Positions 52,733 to 61,166 of a stretch of 64,000 nucleotides of DNA are shown here, piece by piece (the stretch's first letter is position 1; each line of letters begins with the position of its first letter). The stretch comes from Orenia marismortui DSM 5156. Lineage in GTDB: Bacteria > Bacillota > Halanaerobiia > Halobacteroidales > Halobacteroidaceae. The stretch covers positions 170,334 through 234,333 of the forward strand of contig NZ_KB900623.1 in assembly GCF_000379025.1 (NCBI RefSeq). The letters are read 5' to 3'. The translations under genes were made by a program, and so were the position numbers. The notes below the pieces were generated by a model, which worked only from the letters and a program-made list of their open reading frames with translations, did not search any database and was not told where the DNA came from.

Positions 52733-52970
52733 TTTTATTTTGAATTAGACTTTGAAGAGAGTAATTGTAGCGAAGCGTTAATAAGACTTGACCTCTAAAT
52801 CTGATCAATCAATTGTTGTCTAATTGCGATAGTTTAAGGGGGAAATATAGGTTTTATGATCTAGGTAAACAACTTAATTTATCACCTGTTACTCGTCATT
52901 TGTTACTGTTTCTTTATATTTACAATGTTTTAATAGAAATCTATAATAAAATAAGTGGAGGGATTAAGCA

Positions 52971-53354
52971 ATGGCAAAAAGGATTATTAATACTGATAAA
53001 GCACCACAGGCTTTAGGAGCTTATTCTCAAGCAACTGAGCTAAATGGTACATTATTTGTTTCAGGTCAAATTGCTATTGATCCAGAAAGTGGAGAAGTAA
53101 TTACTGCTAATGTGGGGATTCAAACTAGACAGATTATGGAGAACTTAAAGGCTATTTTATTGGAGGCTGGATATGATTTTGAAGATGTAATGAAAGTAGA
53201 AGTGTTCATCTCTGATATGGATGATTTTGAACAAATCAATGAAATTTATGGTGATTATTTTAAGCGAGAAGAACCTGCTAGAGCTTGTGTAGAGGTAAGT
53301 CGATTGCCTAAAGATGTAAAGGTAGAGATAGCTTTAGTAGCTATGAAGGGTTAA
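52971..53354 (+). CDS. ridA: RidA family enamine/imine deaminase
   Basis: Hydrolyses reactive 2-aminoacrylate and similar enamines/imines formed by PLP enzymes. The family is recognised by APQALGAYSQA at residue 10, FVSGQIAIDPESG, QTRQIMENLKAIL, MKVEVFISDM and the active-site Arg in EPARACVEVSRLPKDVKVEI. The 127-residue trimer-forming length is standard. GGAGGGATTAAGC precedes the ATG. Single gene with no close neighbour in its strand unit. Confidence 0.95.
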   Translation: MAKRIINTDKAPQALGAYSQATELNGTLFVSGQIAIDPESGEVITANVGIQTRQIMENLKAILLEAGYDFEDVMKVEVFISDMDDFEQINEIYGDYFKREEPARACVEVSRLPKDVKVEIALVAMKG

Positions 53355-53485
53355 AAGTAGTAACGAGTGATGAGTGAGTAGTAAGAAGTTAGTAATTAGG
53401 AATAAAGAGTAGGGTCAAGTTGTTACTCGACCTTTAGTTTAATAATATAATAACGTATAATTTCTAGAAAGTAAGGTGCAAACAG

Positions 53486-54424
53486 ATGGGAGAAAAGAAT
53501 AGTTACCTGCCTATTTTGGCAGGTCTTGGAACATCATTTATCTTTGGGTTTTCTTTTTTATTTACTAAACAAGCTTTGGATTCTTTAGATGTATTTCATT
53601 TATTAGCTTTAAGATTTAGCTTTGCAGCAGTATTATTAACTATACTAAAGTTACTAAGAATAATCAAAATAGACTTTAAAGGAAAACGATGGGGGTTATT
53701 AATTTTATTGGGGTTTTGCCAGCCAGTAGCATATTTTATCTGTGAAACTCTTGGCTTAGAATTGACTACTTCTTCAGAAGCTGGAATGATGATAGCTCTA
53801 ATTCCAGTAGTAGTAACTATTTTGGCTTCAATCTTCTTAAAAGAGATTCCTAATAGAAATCAGCTTCTATTTGTTATTATTTCAGTAGCTGGAGTTATTT
53901 TTATTGTTACTATGAAGGGGAATACAGAGGTTAATGGTAATCTACTAGGAATATTTCTGTTACTTGGAGCAGTATTTTCAGCTTCCTTCTTTAATATAAT
54001 ATCTAGGAAATCATCCTTGCAGTTTAAACCTGTAGAGATAACTTATATTATGATGATGATGGGAGCAATAATCTTTAATGTGATTTCATTATTTTCTCAT
54101 ATTAGAGATAATAATATTAATAATTATTTTGCTCCCCTAGCTAATTTGAATATATTATTTGCTATATTTTATTTGGGGATAGTATCATCAGTAATTGCTT
54201 TCTTTTTAGTTAACTTTACACTAGCTAAGATGGAGGCTTCTCGTTCAGCGGTATTTGCTAATCTTACTACAGTAATTTCTGTAATTGCAGGGGTCTTATT
54301 GAGAAATGAGCCTTTCTATTGGTTCCATCTTCTAGGAGGGATGATGATATTATTAGGTGTATGGGGAACTAATTATTATGGACAAAATAATAAAGCCTTC
54401 GAAGAGAATCAGATCGATTATTAA
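53486..54424 (+). CDS. EamA (DMT) family transporter
   Basis: Inner-membrane transporter of 312 residues with ten hydrophobic segments and the two EamA repeats (residues about 8-140 and 155-295). Repeat starts GTSFIFGFSFLFTKQALD and GAVFSASFFNIISRKSS, with TSSEAGMMIALIPVVVTILA and SSVIAFFLVNFTLAKMEASRSAVFANLTTVISVIAGV typical of the two halves. Many members export amino acids or metabolites; substrate unknown. The AAGGTGC site is weak. Lysine-riboswitch-controlled lysA lies downstream but has its own promoter. Confidence 0.9.
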   Translation: MGEKNSYLPILAGLGTSFIFGFSFLFTKQALDSLDVFHLLALRFSFAAVLLTILKLLRIIKIDFKGKRWGLLILLGFCQPVAYFICETLGLELTTSSEAGMMIALIPVVVTILASIFLKEIPNRNQLLFVIISVAGVIFIVTMKGNTEVNGNLLGIFLLLGAVFSASFFNIISRKSSLQFKPVEITYIMMMMGAIIFNVISLFSHIRDNNINNYFAPLANLNILFAIFYLGIVSSVIAFFLVNFTLAKMEASRSAVFANLTTVISVIAGVLLRNEPFYWFHLLGGMMILLGVWGTNYYGQNNKAFEENQIDY

Positions 54425-54461
54425 GGCAATTTTTAGTTTTGAGATTAATTCTCAAAAACCA

Positions 54462-54490
54462 TTGACAATTATTAATAATTATGTTATTCT
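54462..54490 (+). promoter_or_regulatory. Promoter of the lysA riboswitch transcript
   Basis: TTGACA at 54462-54467, 17 bases, TATTCT at 54485-54490, with an extended TG dinucleotide one base before the -10. Transcription begins about 54497, shortly ahead of the riboswitch. Confidence 0.75.
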
Positions 54491-54512
54491 AGTTTCAAAT
54501 AAATAATAAAAT

Positions 54513-54690
54513 GATAGAGGAGCAATAATTAATAATAGCTTTACAGAGTTCGTGTAAACAAAGAAGTAAAGTGAAAGGGGTTATTGCCGAAATCTTAGAG
54601 TTAGCACAAGCTTTAAGATTGGGACTATGATTAATATTCATAGTACTGTCACTAGATTGTAGTGAAGAGCTATCTTATATCCGGATAAAA
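54513..54690 (+). promoter_or_regulatory. Lysine riboswitch (L box) aptamer
   Basis: Upstream of lysA the leader shows core lysine-riboswitch text: GATAGAGGAGCAA at the 5' end, AAAGGGGTTATTGCCGAA (54574-54592), and GGGACTATGA paired with TCATAGTACTGTCAC (54621-54651), the conserved GGG-stem-ACTGTCA element. A terminator follows. In this class lysine binding favours the terminator and lowers expression of lysine-synthesis genes, fitting lysA downstream. Confidence 0.88.
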
Positions 54691-54694
54691 TCTT

Positions 54695-54731
54695 AAAACG
54701 GTTATGGGGTGGACTCATAACCGTTTTTTTA
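54695..54731 (+). terminator. Riboswitch-controlled terminator before lysA
   Basis: A 12-bp perfect stem AAAACGGTTATG/CATAACCGTTTT with a 9-base loop and T-run. Expression platform of the lysine riboswitch. Confidence 0.9.
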
Positions 54732-54787
54732 TAATATTTTAGATGAATAAATTATAAAATAAGAGTAGTGAGAGGGGAGAAATTAAG

Positions 54788-56101
54788 ATGAAATTACAAG
54801 GAAATATGGGGATTAATGAACAAGGTCAATTAGAGATTGCAGGCCATAATCTAGTTGATATAGCAGAGGAGTATGGAAGTCCATTATATATTTTAGATGA
54901 GGAAGAGATTAGAACTAATTGTCGTGCTTATAGGGAAGCTTTTGAGAAATTTTATCCTAATTCTATGACTCTTTATGCTAGTAAGGCATTTTTAAGTTTA
55001 GCTATGGCAAGAATTATAGATCAAGAAGGATTAGGATTAGATGTTGTATCTGGTGGAGAACTATATACAGCTTTAAAGGCCAATGTTCCAGCTGATAAGA
55101 TTTATTTCCATGGAAATAATAAGACTTTAGAAGAGCTGGATATGGCTTTAGAGGCAGAAATTAATGCTTTTGTAGTAGATAATAGATATGAATTAGATAT
55201 GTTAAATCAGATGGCTGGGAAAAAAGATATGATAGCTGATATTCTAATTAGAGTAACACCAGGAATTGAAGCCCATACTCACAGTTATATTCAAACTGGT
55301 CAAACCGATTCTAAATTTGGTTTAGGTATTCAAAATGGTTTAGCTTTAGAAGCTATAAAAGAAGCAAAAGAGTTAGAGAACATAAATCTAAAAGGAATTC
55401 ACTGTCACATAGGTTCACAAATCTTCAAGCTAGAATCCTTTGCTAAGGCTGTAGATGTAATGTTAGAGTTTGTAGAGGATGTTAAAGAAGAAGCAGGAGT
55501 TATTTTAGAAGAGTTGAATTTAGGTGGAGGAATTGGAATTCCTTATACTGATGCTGAAGAGAAGCCAGATATTGAAGAGTATGCTAAGATTGTAGCAGAA
55601 TCTATTACGGCTAAGTGTGAAGAGTTGGATATTCCATTACCTAAAGTGATTAATGAACCAGGCCGTTCAATTATTGCGACAGCAGGTTCTACTTTGTATA
55701 CAGTAGGTTCTATCAAAGAAATTCCAGGAATTCGTAAATATGTAGCTGTAGATGGAGGAATGACTGATAATATCAGACCTGCTTTATATGAAGCAGAGTA
55801 CGAAGCAATTTTGGTAAATAAGGCAGATCAAGCAGAGGAAGAGTTAGTAACAATCACTGGTAAATGTTGTGAATCAGGAGATATCTTAATTAGAGATATT
55901 CAATTGCCTCAAGCAGAAGCAGGAGATTTATTATTAATTTCTTGTACAGGTGCTTATGGATATTCTATGAGTAGTAATTATAATGGAATTACTAGACCAG
56001 GTGTCTTGTTATTAAGTGAAAATAGTATTGATTGGGCTGTTAAGCCACAAAGTTATGAAGATTTAATTGCAAATGATGTAGTAGCAGAAAGATTGAAATA
56101 A
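54788..56101 (+). CDS. lysA: Diaminopimelate decarboxylase
   Basis: PLP enzyme that converts meso-diaminopimelate to L-lysine, the last step of lysine synthesis. PLP lysine lies in LYASKAFL near residue 63. Other family motifs are GLDVVSGGE, HGNNKT, KFGLGI, HCHIGSQ, NLGGGIGI and EPGRSI, with the substrate-site CESGD of the partner subunit and GAYGYSMSSNYN near the C-terminus. The 437-residue length is standard. GAGGGGAG is upstream of the ATG. Regulated by the lysine riboswitch in its leader. Confidence 0.97.
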   Translation: MKLQGNMGINEQGQLEIAGHNLVDIAEEYGSPLYILDEEEIRTNCRAYREAFEKFYPNSMTLYASKAFLSLAMARIIDQEGLGLDVVSGGELYTALKANVPADKIYFHGNNKTLEELDMALEAEINAFVVDNRYELDMLNQMAGKKDMIADILIRVTPGIEAHTHSYIQTGQTDSKFGLGIQNGLALEAIKEAKELENINLKGIHCHIGSQIFKLESFAKAVDVMLEFVEDVKEEAGVILEELNLGGGIGIPYTDAEEKPDIEEYAKIVAESITAKCEELDIPLPKVINEPGRSIIATAGSTLYTVGSIKEIPGIRKYVAVDGGMTDNIRPALYEAEYEAILVNKADQAEEELVTITGKCCESGDILIRDIQLPQAEAGDLLLISCTGAYGYSMSSNYNGITRPGVLLLSENSIDWAVKPQSYEDLIANDVVAERLK

Positions 56102-56122
56102 TAATCGAATAATATAATAATA

Positions 56123-56167
56123 TCCCCTAATGCTTAGATATTAGTTCTAAGTATTAGGGGGTTTTTG
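56123..56167 (+). terminator. Intrinsic terminator after lysA
   Basis: Stem of about 15 bp with two wobble pairs (56123-56137 with 56147-56161) and a GTTTTTG tail. Confidence 0.85.
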
Positions 56168-56480
56168 TGTTTTTTGGAGTTATTAGGATAGAAAATATTT
56201 AAAATATATTTTTATTGATGTCGAAATTAGTCTTAATAAATGACAAAAAGAGAGATTTTGTAGAAATTATTAACATTATATCTTTTTATTTATTTATAAG
56301 GTTGAATTTTACTTAAAATTCTAGTAAAATCTAATTAGTATATTTCGAATGAATAATATACTATAATATGTAATTATATGTATTTTATAATTGTTGAAGA
56401 GAGGTGGATACTTGATTTAGAATTATTAATTTGCTAGCTTATAACAAACATCATTAATAATACTTAAAGGAGTGATAAAT
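56168..56480. other. Spacer upstream of the Fe3+-type ABC operon, with inverted repeat at a -10
   Basis: No ORF. An 8-bp inverted repeat AGTATATT/AATATACT (56337-56344 and 56355-56362) flanks TCGAATGAAT, and TATAAT follows at 56362-56367, so a repressor such as a metal-dependent regulator could act here. A TGTCGAA 0A-box-like heptamer is at 56219-56225. Both are only candidates. Confidence 0.35.
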
Positions 56481-57524
56481 ATGATGAATTTTAAGCACTA
56501 TTTAACTTTAGCAATTTTATTCATTTTGACGTTTTCTATGATCGGTTGTAGTAATAATCCAGTAAGTAATAATCAAAATAGTAATGAGGTTGTTATTTAT
56601 ACTTCATTGGATCAAATTTATTCAGAGCCAATTATAAAAGAATTTGAAGAAAAAACAGGTATCAAAGTAAAAGCAGTCTATGATACTGAAGCTACTAAAA
56701 CTGTAGGCTTAGTTAATAGATTAATAGCTGAAAAAAATAATCCTCAAGCAGATGTCTTCTGGAACTCAGAGGTAGGTCGAACCATTGTTTTAAAGAATAA
56801 AGGGATTTTGACCCCATATCAATCAGACAATGCTAAGTCTATACCAGAATATTTTAAAGATAAAGCTGGGTATTGGACAGGTTTTGCTACTAGATCAAGG
56901 GTTTTAATTTATAATACTAATCTTATTGATGAGAGTGAAGTACCTACAACCCACCAAGAAATATTGGATCCTAAATGGAAGGGGAAAGTTGTTATGGCTG
57001 ATCCCTTATTTGGAAGTACAGCAACAGAGTTTGCTGCTTTTTTTAGTAGTTTAGGAGCAGAAAAAACCAAAAGCTATGCTCGAAAATTAAAAGAAAATGG
57101 AGTTGTATTAGTAGATGGTAATTCTGTAGTTAGAGATAAGGTAGGAGCTGGAGAATATCCAATTGGCTTTACAGATACAGATGATGCTAACTCTGGTATT
57201 GAAAATGGCCTTCCTATTAAAATGGTCTTTTTAAATCAAGAAGAGGGTCAAAGAGGAACTTTTGTAATGCCTAATACAGTGGCTATGATTAAAAATGGTC
57301 CTAACCCAGCAAATGCTAGAAAGTTAATGGATTATTTATTAAGCCCTGAGGTAGAACTTAAATTAGCTAAAGGTCCTTCTATGCAAATACCGCTACATCA
57401 AGGAATAGAAAGTGAAGGCACTTTATCTATAGATGATATTAAAGCTATGCCAGTTGATTTTGAGGCTATAGGAAATAAGCTAGAGCAATCAAGTCGATTT
57501 TTACAGGAGTTGTTCCATCAATGA
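56481..57524 (+). CDS. ABC transporter substrate-binding lipoprotein, Fe3+ type
   Basis: Lipoprotein (signal ending FSMIGC, lipid Cys near residue 21) of the FbpA/AfuA-like family that captures ferric iron or a similar anion or organophosphonate at the cell surface. Segment EVVIYTSLDQIYSEPIIKEF, GYWTGFATRSRVLIYNT, DPLFGSTATEFAAFF and MPNTVAMIKNGPNP mark the type. Start ATG at 56481 is chosen because AAAGGAG lies 8 bases upstream; a GTG at 56472 lies within that site. It overlaps the permease gene by 4 bases. Confidence 0.88.
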   Translation: MMNFKHYLTLAILFILTFSMIGCSNNPVSNNQNSNEVVIYTSLDQIYSEPIIKEFEEKTGIKVKAVYDTEATKTVGLVNRLIAEKNNPQADVFWNSEVGRTIVLKNKGILTPYQSDNAKSIPEYFKDKAGYWTGFATRSRVLIYNTNLIDESEVPTTHQEILDPKWKGKVVMADPLFGSTATEFAAFFSSLGAEKTKSYARKLKENGVVLVDGNSVVRDKVGAGEYPIGFTDTDDANSGIENGLPIKMVFLNQEEGQRGTFVMPNTVAMIKNGPNPANARKLMDYLLSPEVELKLAKGPSMQIPLHQGIESEGTLSIDDIKAMPVDFEAIGNKLEQSSRFLQELFHQ

Positions 57525-59062
57525 TAGGCAAATCATTTTATAAAAAAGCTACTATTTTAAGTAGCTTTTTTTCTCTTGCATACATCTTTTTTGATGAAAA
57601 ATTAATAAATTTTGGTCATGATTTATTAAATATTATGAGTGATGAACGAGTAATTACTATTTATATGAGAACATTTTTAATGGCTTTATTTACTTCAAGT
57701 GTAACCTTTATTGTAGGAATAATCCTAACTTTTTTTCTTAATGAGGTTAATTTTTTAGCTAATAAATTTTATAGAAGAGTTTATTATTTACCGTTTGTTT
57801 TACCAACATATTTTTTACCTACTGCTTGGATTAGCTGGATTGGAGATATGGGATTGTTCAAGTTACTGAAATTTGATATTTATAGTTTTGGAGGGTGTTT
57901 ATTTTTATTCACATTATATTATTTACCTTTAGTAATCATTGCAATAAGTAATACTTTATATAATAATAACTCTGAAATCAAAGAAGCTGCTTTATTGATG
58001 GGAGGATATAAAGGATATTTAAGAAAGATTTGGCTACCACAGATATTTCCTATTGCTATAAGTAGTAGTTTATTGGTATTTATTTTAGTTATTAACAATT
58101 ATAGTATACCATCAATTTTGGGAGTAAGTACTTTTAGCACAGAACTTTATGCTGAATTTGGTGCTTTTTATAACTATTATAATGCTGTAGTTAAGACGAC
58201 AGCAATTTTTATATTTTGTTTTGTTATATTCTTATTTATTAGAAAGTCTTTAGTCCGTACTTTTAAAAACCTAAGTTTTAGTTATAAAAATAATTTAAAG
58301 GAAGATAATCTGTTTTTGGGAATATTAGGGTCTATCTGTTGGGGTATTTTCTTCTTGTTAACTTTAGTTATACCGATTTTTGGATTGATACTTAAAATTG
58401 AATCTATATTTAATATTTGGGATGCTATTGTATTAGCTAAGGAGCAGATTGTTTTTAGTTTATGGTTTACTTTTCTGGCAGCATTTATAATTGTGATAAT
58501 TGCTATTTTTTTGGCTTATATTTATCTTAGATATAATCTAAAGATGATTTTAAATTATTTAATTAAATTTTTAATTTTACCCCCGGTATTTATAGGAATT
58601 ATATTACTTTTTCTTTTGAACAGAAGAGGTTTAGACTATTTATATTCCCAGGGAATATTGCTTTATTTGGGTTATATGATTCGATTTTTACCTTTAATCT
58701 TTATTCTCATGATACCAGTAGTTAATTCTATTCCTAAAGAACTAGAAGAAGCTTCATTGATGACAGGAAAGAGTTATTTAGAAACTAAATTAAGAATATT
58801 TCTTCCTCTTGTAATGCCTGGTTTGTTATTAGGTTGGATAATTACTTTTTTCTTCTGTCAAGGAGAAGCAGAATTATCAATCTTACTCTATCCGCCTGGA
58901 GCAGAGACAATATCAATTAGAATTCTGTCATTATTACATTATGGAAGTAGTGAAATTGTTAATGGACTTGTATTGTTGCAGATTATTTTACTGATGTTTG
59001 TAACTTTAATATTTTACTTAATTTATAAATTCATTTTTAAGTTTACAGAAATGAGGAGATAA
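57521..59062 (+). CDS. ABC transporter permease, fused two-domain Fe3+ type (FbpB-like)
   Basis: Inner-membrane permease of 513 residues with about 12 hydrophobic segments and two binding-protein-dependent transport domains, in the order expected for FbpB-type ferric importers. EAA loops that contact the ATPase are visible: KEAALLMGGYKGYLRKIWLPQI (about 155-175) and ELEEASLMTGKSYLETKLRIFLPLV (about 410-435). The ATGA overlap with the upstream gene shows translational coupling. Confidence 0.9.
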   Translation: MIGKSFYKKATILSSFFSLAYIFFDEKLINFGHDLLNIMSDERVITIYMRTFLMALFTSSVTFIVGIILTFFLNEVNFLANKFYRRVYYLPFVLPTYFLPTAWISWIGDMGLFKLLKFDIYSFGGCLFLFTLYYLPLVIIAISNTLYNNNSEIKEAALLMGGYKGYLRKIWLPQIFPIAISSSLLVFILVINNYSIPSILGVSTFSTELYAEFGAFYNYYNAVVKTTAIFIFCFVIFLFIRKSLVRTFKNLSFSYKNNLKEDNLFLGILGSICWGIFFLLTLVIPIFGLILKIESIFNIWDAIVLAKEQIVFSLWFTFLAAFIIVIIAIFLAYIYLRYNLKMILNYLIKFLILPPVFIGIILLFLLNRRGLDYLYSQGILLYLGYMIRFLPLIFILMIPVVNSIPKELEEASLMTGKSYLETKLRIFLPLVMPGLLLGWIITFFFCQGEAELSILLYPPGAETISIRILSLLHYGSSEIVNGLVLLQIILLMFVTLIFYLIYKFIFKFTEMRR

Positions 59063-59063
59063 T

Positions 59064-59723
59064 TTGAAAGATAATCAGCAAAATATAGAAAAATTTATTT
59101 TAACTTTGAATATGATTAATAAGAAATTTGATGGTGTAGAGATCTTACGTGATTTTAATTTAAAGGTGAAAAGGGGAGAAATTCTAGGGATTATGGGGCC
59201 TTCAGGCTGTGGTAAAAGTACGTTATTGAGGCTAATTGCTGGGCTAGAAAGACCAGATGGTGGTCAAATTTATTTGGAAAGTAAGTTAATTTCTAGTAAT
59301 GATAAAATTGTTCCACCCAATAAAAGAGAAATGGGAATGGTATTTCAGAATTTAGCACTTTGGCCTCATCTGACAGTAGAACAGCACTTATGCTATGGAA
59401 TCTCTAATTTAGATAAAGATGTTCAATCTCAAAAGGTTAAAGAGATGTTAGACTATCTTGATTTGAGTAACTTAGCTAAGAGATATCCTGAACAATTATC
59501 AGGAGGTGAGAGACAGAGGGTATCTTTTGGACGGGCTTTAATAATGAAACCATTGATTCTATTATGTGATGAACCTTTTAATAGTCTTGACCGGGAATTG
59601 AGATGGAAGACAAGAGATCTATTTTATGAGATTGTAAAAGAAGAAGAAATAACTACTATATTTGTTTCTCATGATCCTGAAGATTTAATCGAAGTAGATC
59701 GAATCTATAGATTAGATAATTAA
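59064..59723 (+). CDS. ABC transporter ATPase subunit, Fe3+ type
   Basis: ATP-binding subunit of 219 residues. Walker A GPSGCGKST near residue 47, signature LSGGERQRVSFGRAL, Walker B LILLCDEPFNSLD and switch His in FVSHDP are all present. It lacks the C-terminal TOBE domain found in FbpC/PotA type ATPases, so it is a short form. Start is TTG at 59064, with GAGGAG in the 3' end of the permease gene. Completes the importer. Confidence 0.92.
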   Translation: MKDNQQNIEKFILTLNMINKKFDGVEILRDFNLKVKRGEILGIMGPSGCGKSTLLRLIAGLERPDGGQIYLESKLISSNDKIVPPNKREMGMVFQNLALWPHLTVEQHLCYGISNLDKDVQSQKVKEMLDYLDLSNLAKRYPEQLSGGERQRVSFGRALIMKPLILLCDEPFNSLDRELRWKTRDLFYEIVKEEEITTIFVSHDPEDLIEVDRIYRLDN

Positions 59724-59782
59724 TTATAAATTACTTGAATATTAACTGAGAAAATATTAAACAAATCATGGAGGTGGAGAGA

Positions 59783-60280
59783 ATTTCACGTTATTTATTT
59801 TTGTTCTTAGTAATTTTTTTAATAGTGTTAAATTTGAATTCAGTTGTAATGGCTAAGAATTCTAATCAATATGTATTGTGGGAAGGATTAGAGCCTGACC
59901 AATGTGGTGTTGCTTGGTTAATTAAGAGGTTTGTTAATCCTGAGGCTAAATTTAAATTTGTTAAGAAGGGAACTATTGTTAAGGAGGGGATTTCTTTAGA
60001 TACACCTTATTCCAAAATTCAACGGAAGCATAATCAACCTGCTTTTGAGGTGGCTATGAATAGATTTGAGTTAAAGGATCCAGTTTTGCAGAGGATAAGT
60101 AAAATTATTTGGGATATTGAGATAAATAAATGGGATAAGAAAGTGACTGATGAAGCAGCTGGATTGTCTGCAGTGATATATGGACTAGCAAAAGTTGAAA
60201 AAGATTATAATCAGGCTTTAAGCAAGAGTTTTATAATTTATGATGCTTTGTATGCTGGATTAGGAGGTGAAAAAAAATAA
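59783..60280 (+). CDS. Exported ChrB C-terminal-domain-like protein, probable ATT start
   Basis: Resembles the C-terminal 'chromate resistance' domain of ChrB (PF09828): WEGLEPDQCGVAWLIKRFVNPEAK, LDTPYSKIQRKHNQPAFEV and MNRFELKDPVLQRISKIIWD. Unlike cytoplasmic ChrB, a hydrophobic export signal ending VMAK lies at the N-terminus. GGAGGTGG (59770-59777) is 5 bases before ATT at 59783; an ATG at 59768 lies ahead of that site, has no site of its own and would add acidic residues before the signal. ATT is therefore preferred. Role is unknown; it follows the Fe3+-type importer by about 60 bases and may be in the same transcript. Confidence 0.7.
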   Translation: MSRYLFLFLVIFLIVLNLNSVVMAKNSNQYVLWEGLEPDQCGVAWLIKRFVNPEAKFKFVKKGTIVKEGISLDTPYSKIQRKHNQPAFEVAMNRFELKDPVLQRISKIIWDIEINKWDKKVTDEAAGLSAVIYGLAKVEKDYNQALSKSFIIYDALYAGLGGEKK

Positions 60281-61101
60281 AGAAAATAATTATTACTTTA
60301 GCTATTTTTATGATTTGTTCTATTTTAACTTCTGCAAGCTACGCGCAGATGGGGAAAATTGTTTTCTCCCGCAATCTTAATAATAATTGGGATATCTGGA
60401 TTTATGAATTCAATAGTGGCAAATTAGAACAAGTGACTTCTACAGTAGAGGATGAGGTTAATCCAGTTTGGTTAGAAGAAGGCAAGATAGCTTATTTAAG
60501 AAATGGTGATATATATATAAAGGATAAGCAAGAAATAAGAATTACAGATACTGGGAAATATCGTTATTTAACCTTTGATTATGATAATAATAGGTTATTA
60601 TATTCTTATTATCATGAGGATGAAAGCTGTAACATAGGGTATTATGATTTAGAAACAAAGCAGGAAGGTATTTTATTTGAATTGGAAGGGCAACAGATTC
60701 ATCCATCTATTGCAAACAATAGACTTTATTTCACACAGGCTTATACTGTTAAAGGGGAAATTCGCCAAGAAGTTTATAATTATTCTTCAAATAAAGGTAT
60801 AAGACCGGTAGTTGTTGATGAAGATTATTATTTTTACCGACCAGCTATTTCAGCTAAAAGAAAAAGTCTTCTTTTTGGTAGTAATTCAGGCTTATATATA
60901 AGTAATAGTAGGGGTAAGAAAATTAAAAAGCTTAATTTACATAGGGATTATATTGAATACCCAGCGTGGGGTAGTGGAGATTATATTATTTTTACGACTT
61001 TTGCAGAAAATAAATTATCTCTTGCTATTTATAATTTGAGTTCAGAAAAAATGGAGATACTTGATATAGCAGGAGATTGTAGAGAGGCTGACTGGCAGTA
61101 G
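60277..61101 (+). CDS. Exported TolB-like beta-propeller protein, probable ATA start
   Basis: The protein shows beta-propeller (PD40/TolB-like) repeats: IVFSRNLNNNWDIWIYEFNSGKLEQVT, then DEVNPVWLEEGKIAYLRNGDIY and similar units through to DYIEYPAWGSGDYIIF. A signal peptide KKIIITLAIFMICSILTS ending SYAQ is complete only if translation begins at ATA 60277, with AGGAGGTGA (60262-60270) 6 bases upstream. An ATG at 60310 would cut the signal in half and has no ribosome-binding site. Overlaps the previous gene's stop by 4 bases. Function unknown. Confidence 0.65.
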   Translation: MKKIIITLAIFMICSILTSASYAQMGKIVFSRNLNNNWDIWIYEFNSGKLEQVTSTVEDEVNPVWLEEGKIAYLRNGDIYIKDKQEIRITDTGKYRYLTFDYDNNRLLYSYYHEDESCNIGYYDLETKQEGILFELEGQQIHPSIANNRLYFTQAYTVKGEIRQEVYNYSSNKGIRPVVVDEDYYFYRPAISAKRKSLLFGSNSGLYISNSRGKKIKKLNLHRDYIEYPAWGSGDYIIFTTFAENKLSLAIYNLSSEKMEILDIAGDCREADWQ

Positions 61102-61166
61102 ATTATTTAAGAAGAGATTTAAGTAATTATCAAATAGTAGTTGCAATTATTTATGGGGGTGAGAGT

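Larger units (their letters stand above)
52472..52970. other. Repeat-rich non-coding spacer before ridA
   Basis: Holds a 7-base tandem repeat (52546-52573), a 50-bp perfect palindrome (52683-52732) and the 14-mer AATTGTAGCGAAGC (52763-52776) that is the exact inverse of one in the ispA-dxs spacer. A frame at 52813-53016 has no ribosome-binding site and overlaps ridA, so it is not called. Confidence 0.6.

Noticed and set aside
52813-53016. 67-codon plus-strand ORF before ridA
   Set aside because: Overlaps ridA, has no ribosome-binding site and low-complexity translation.
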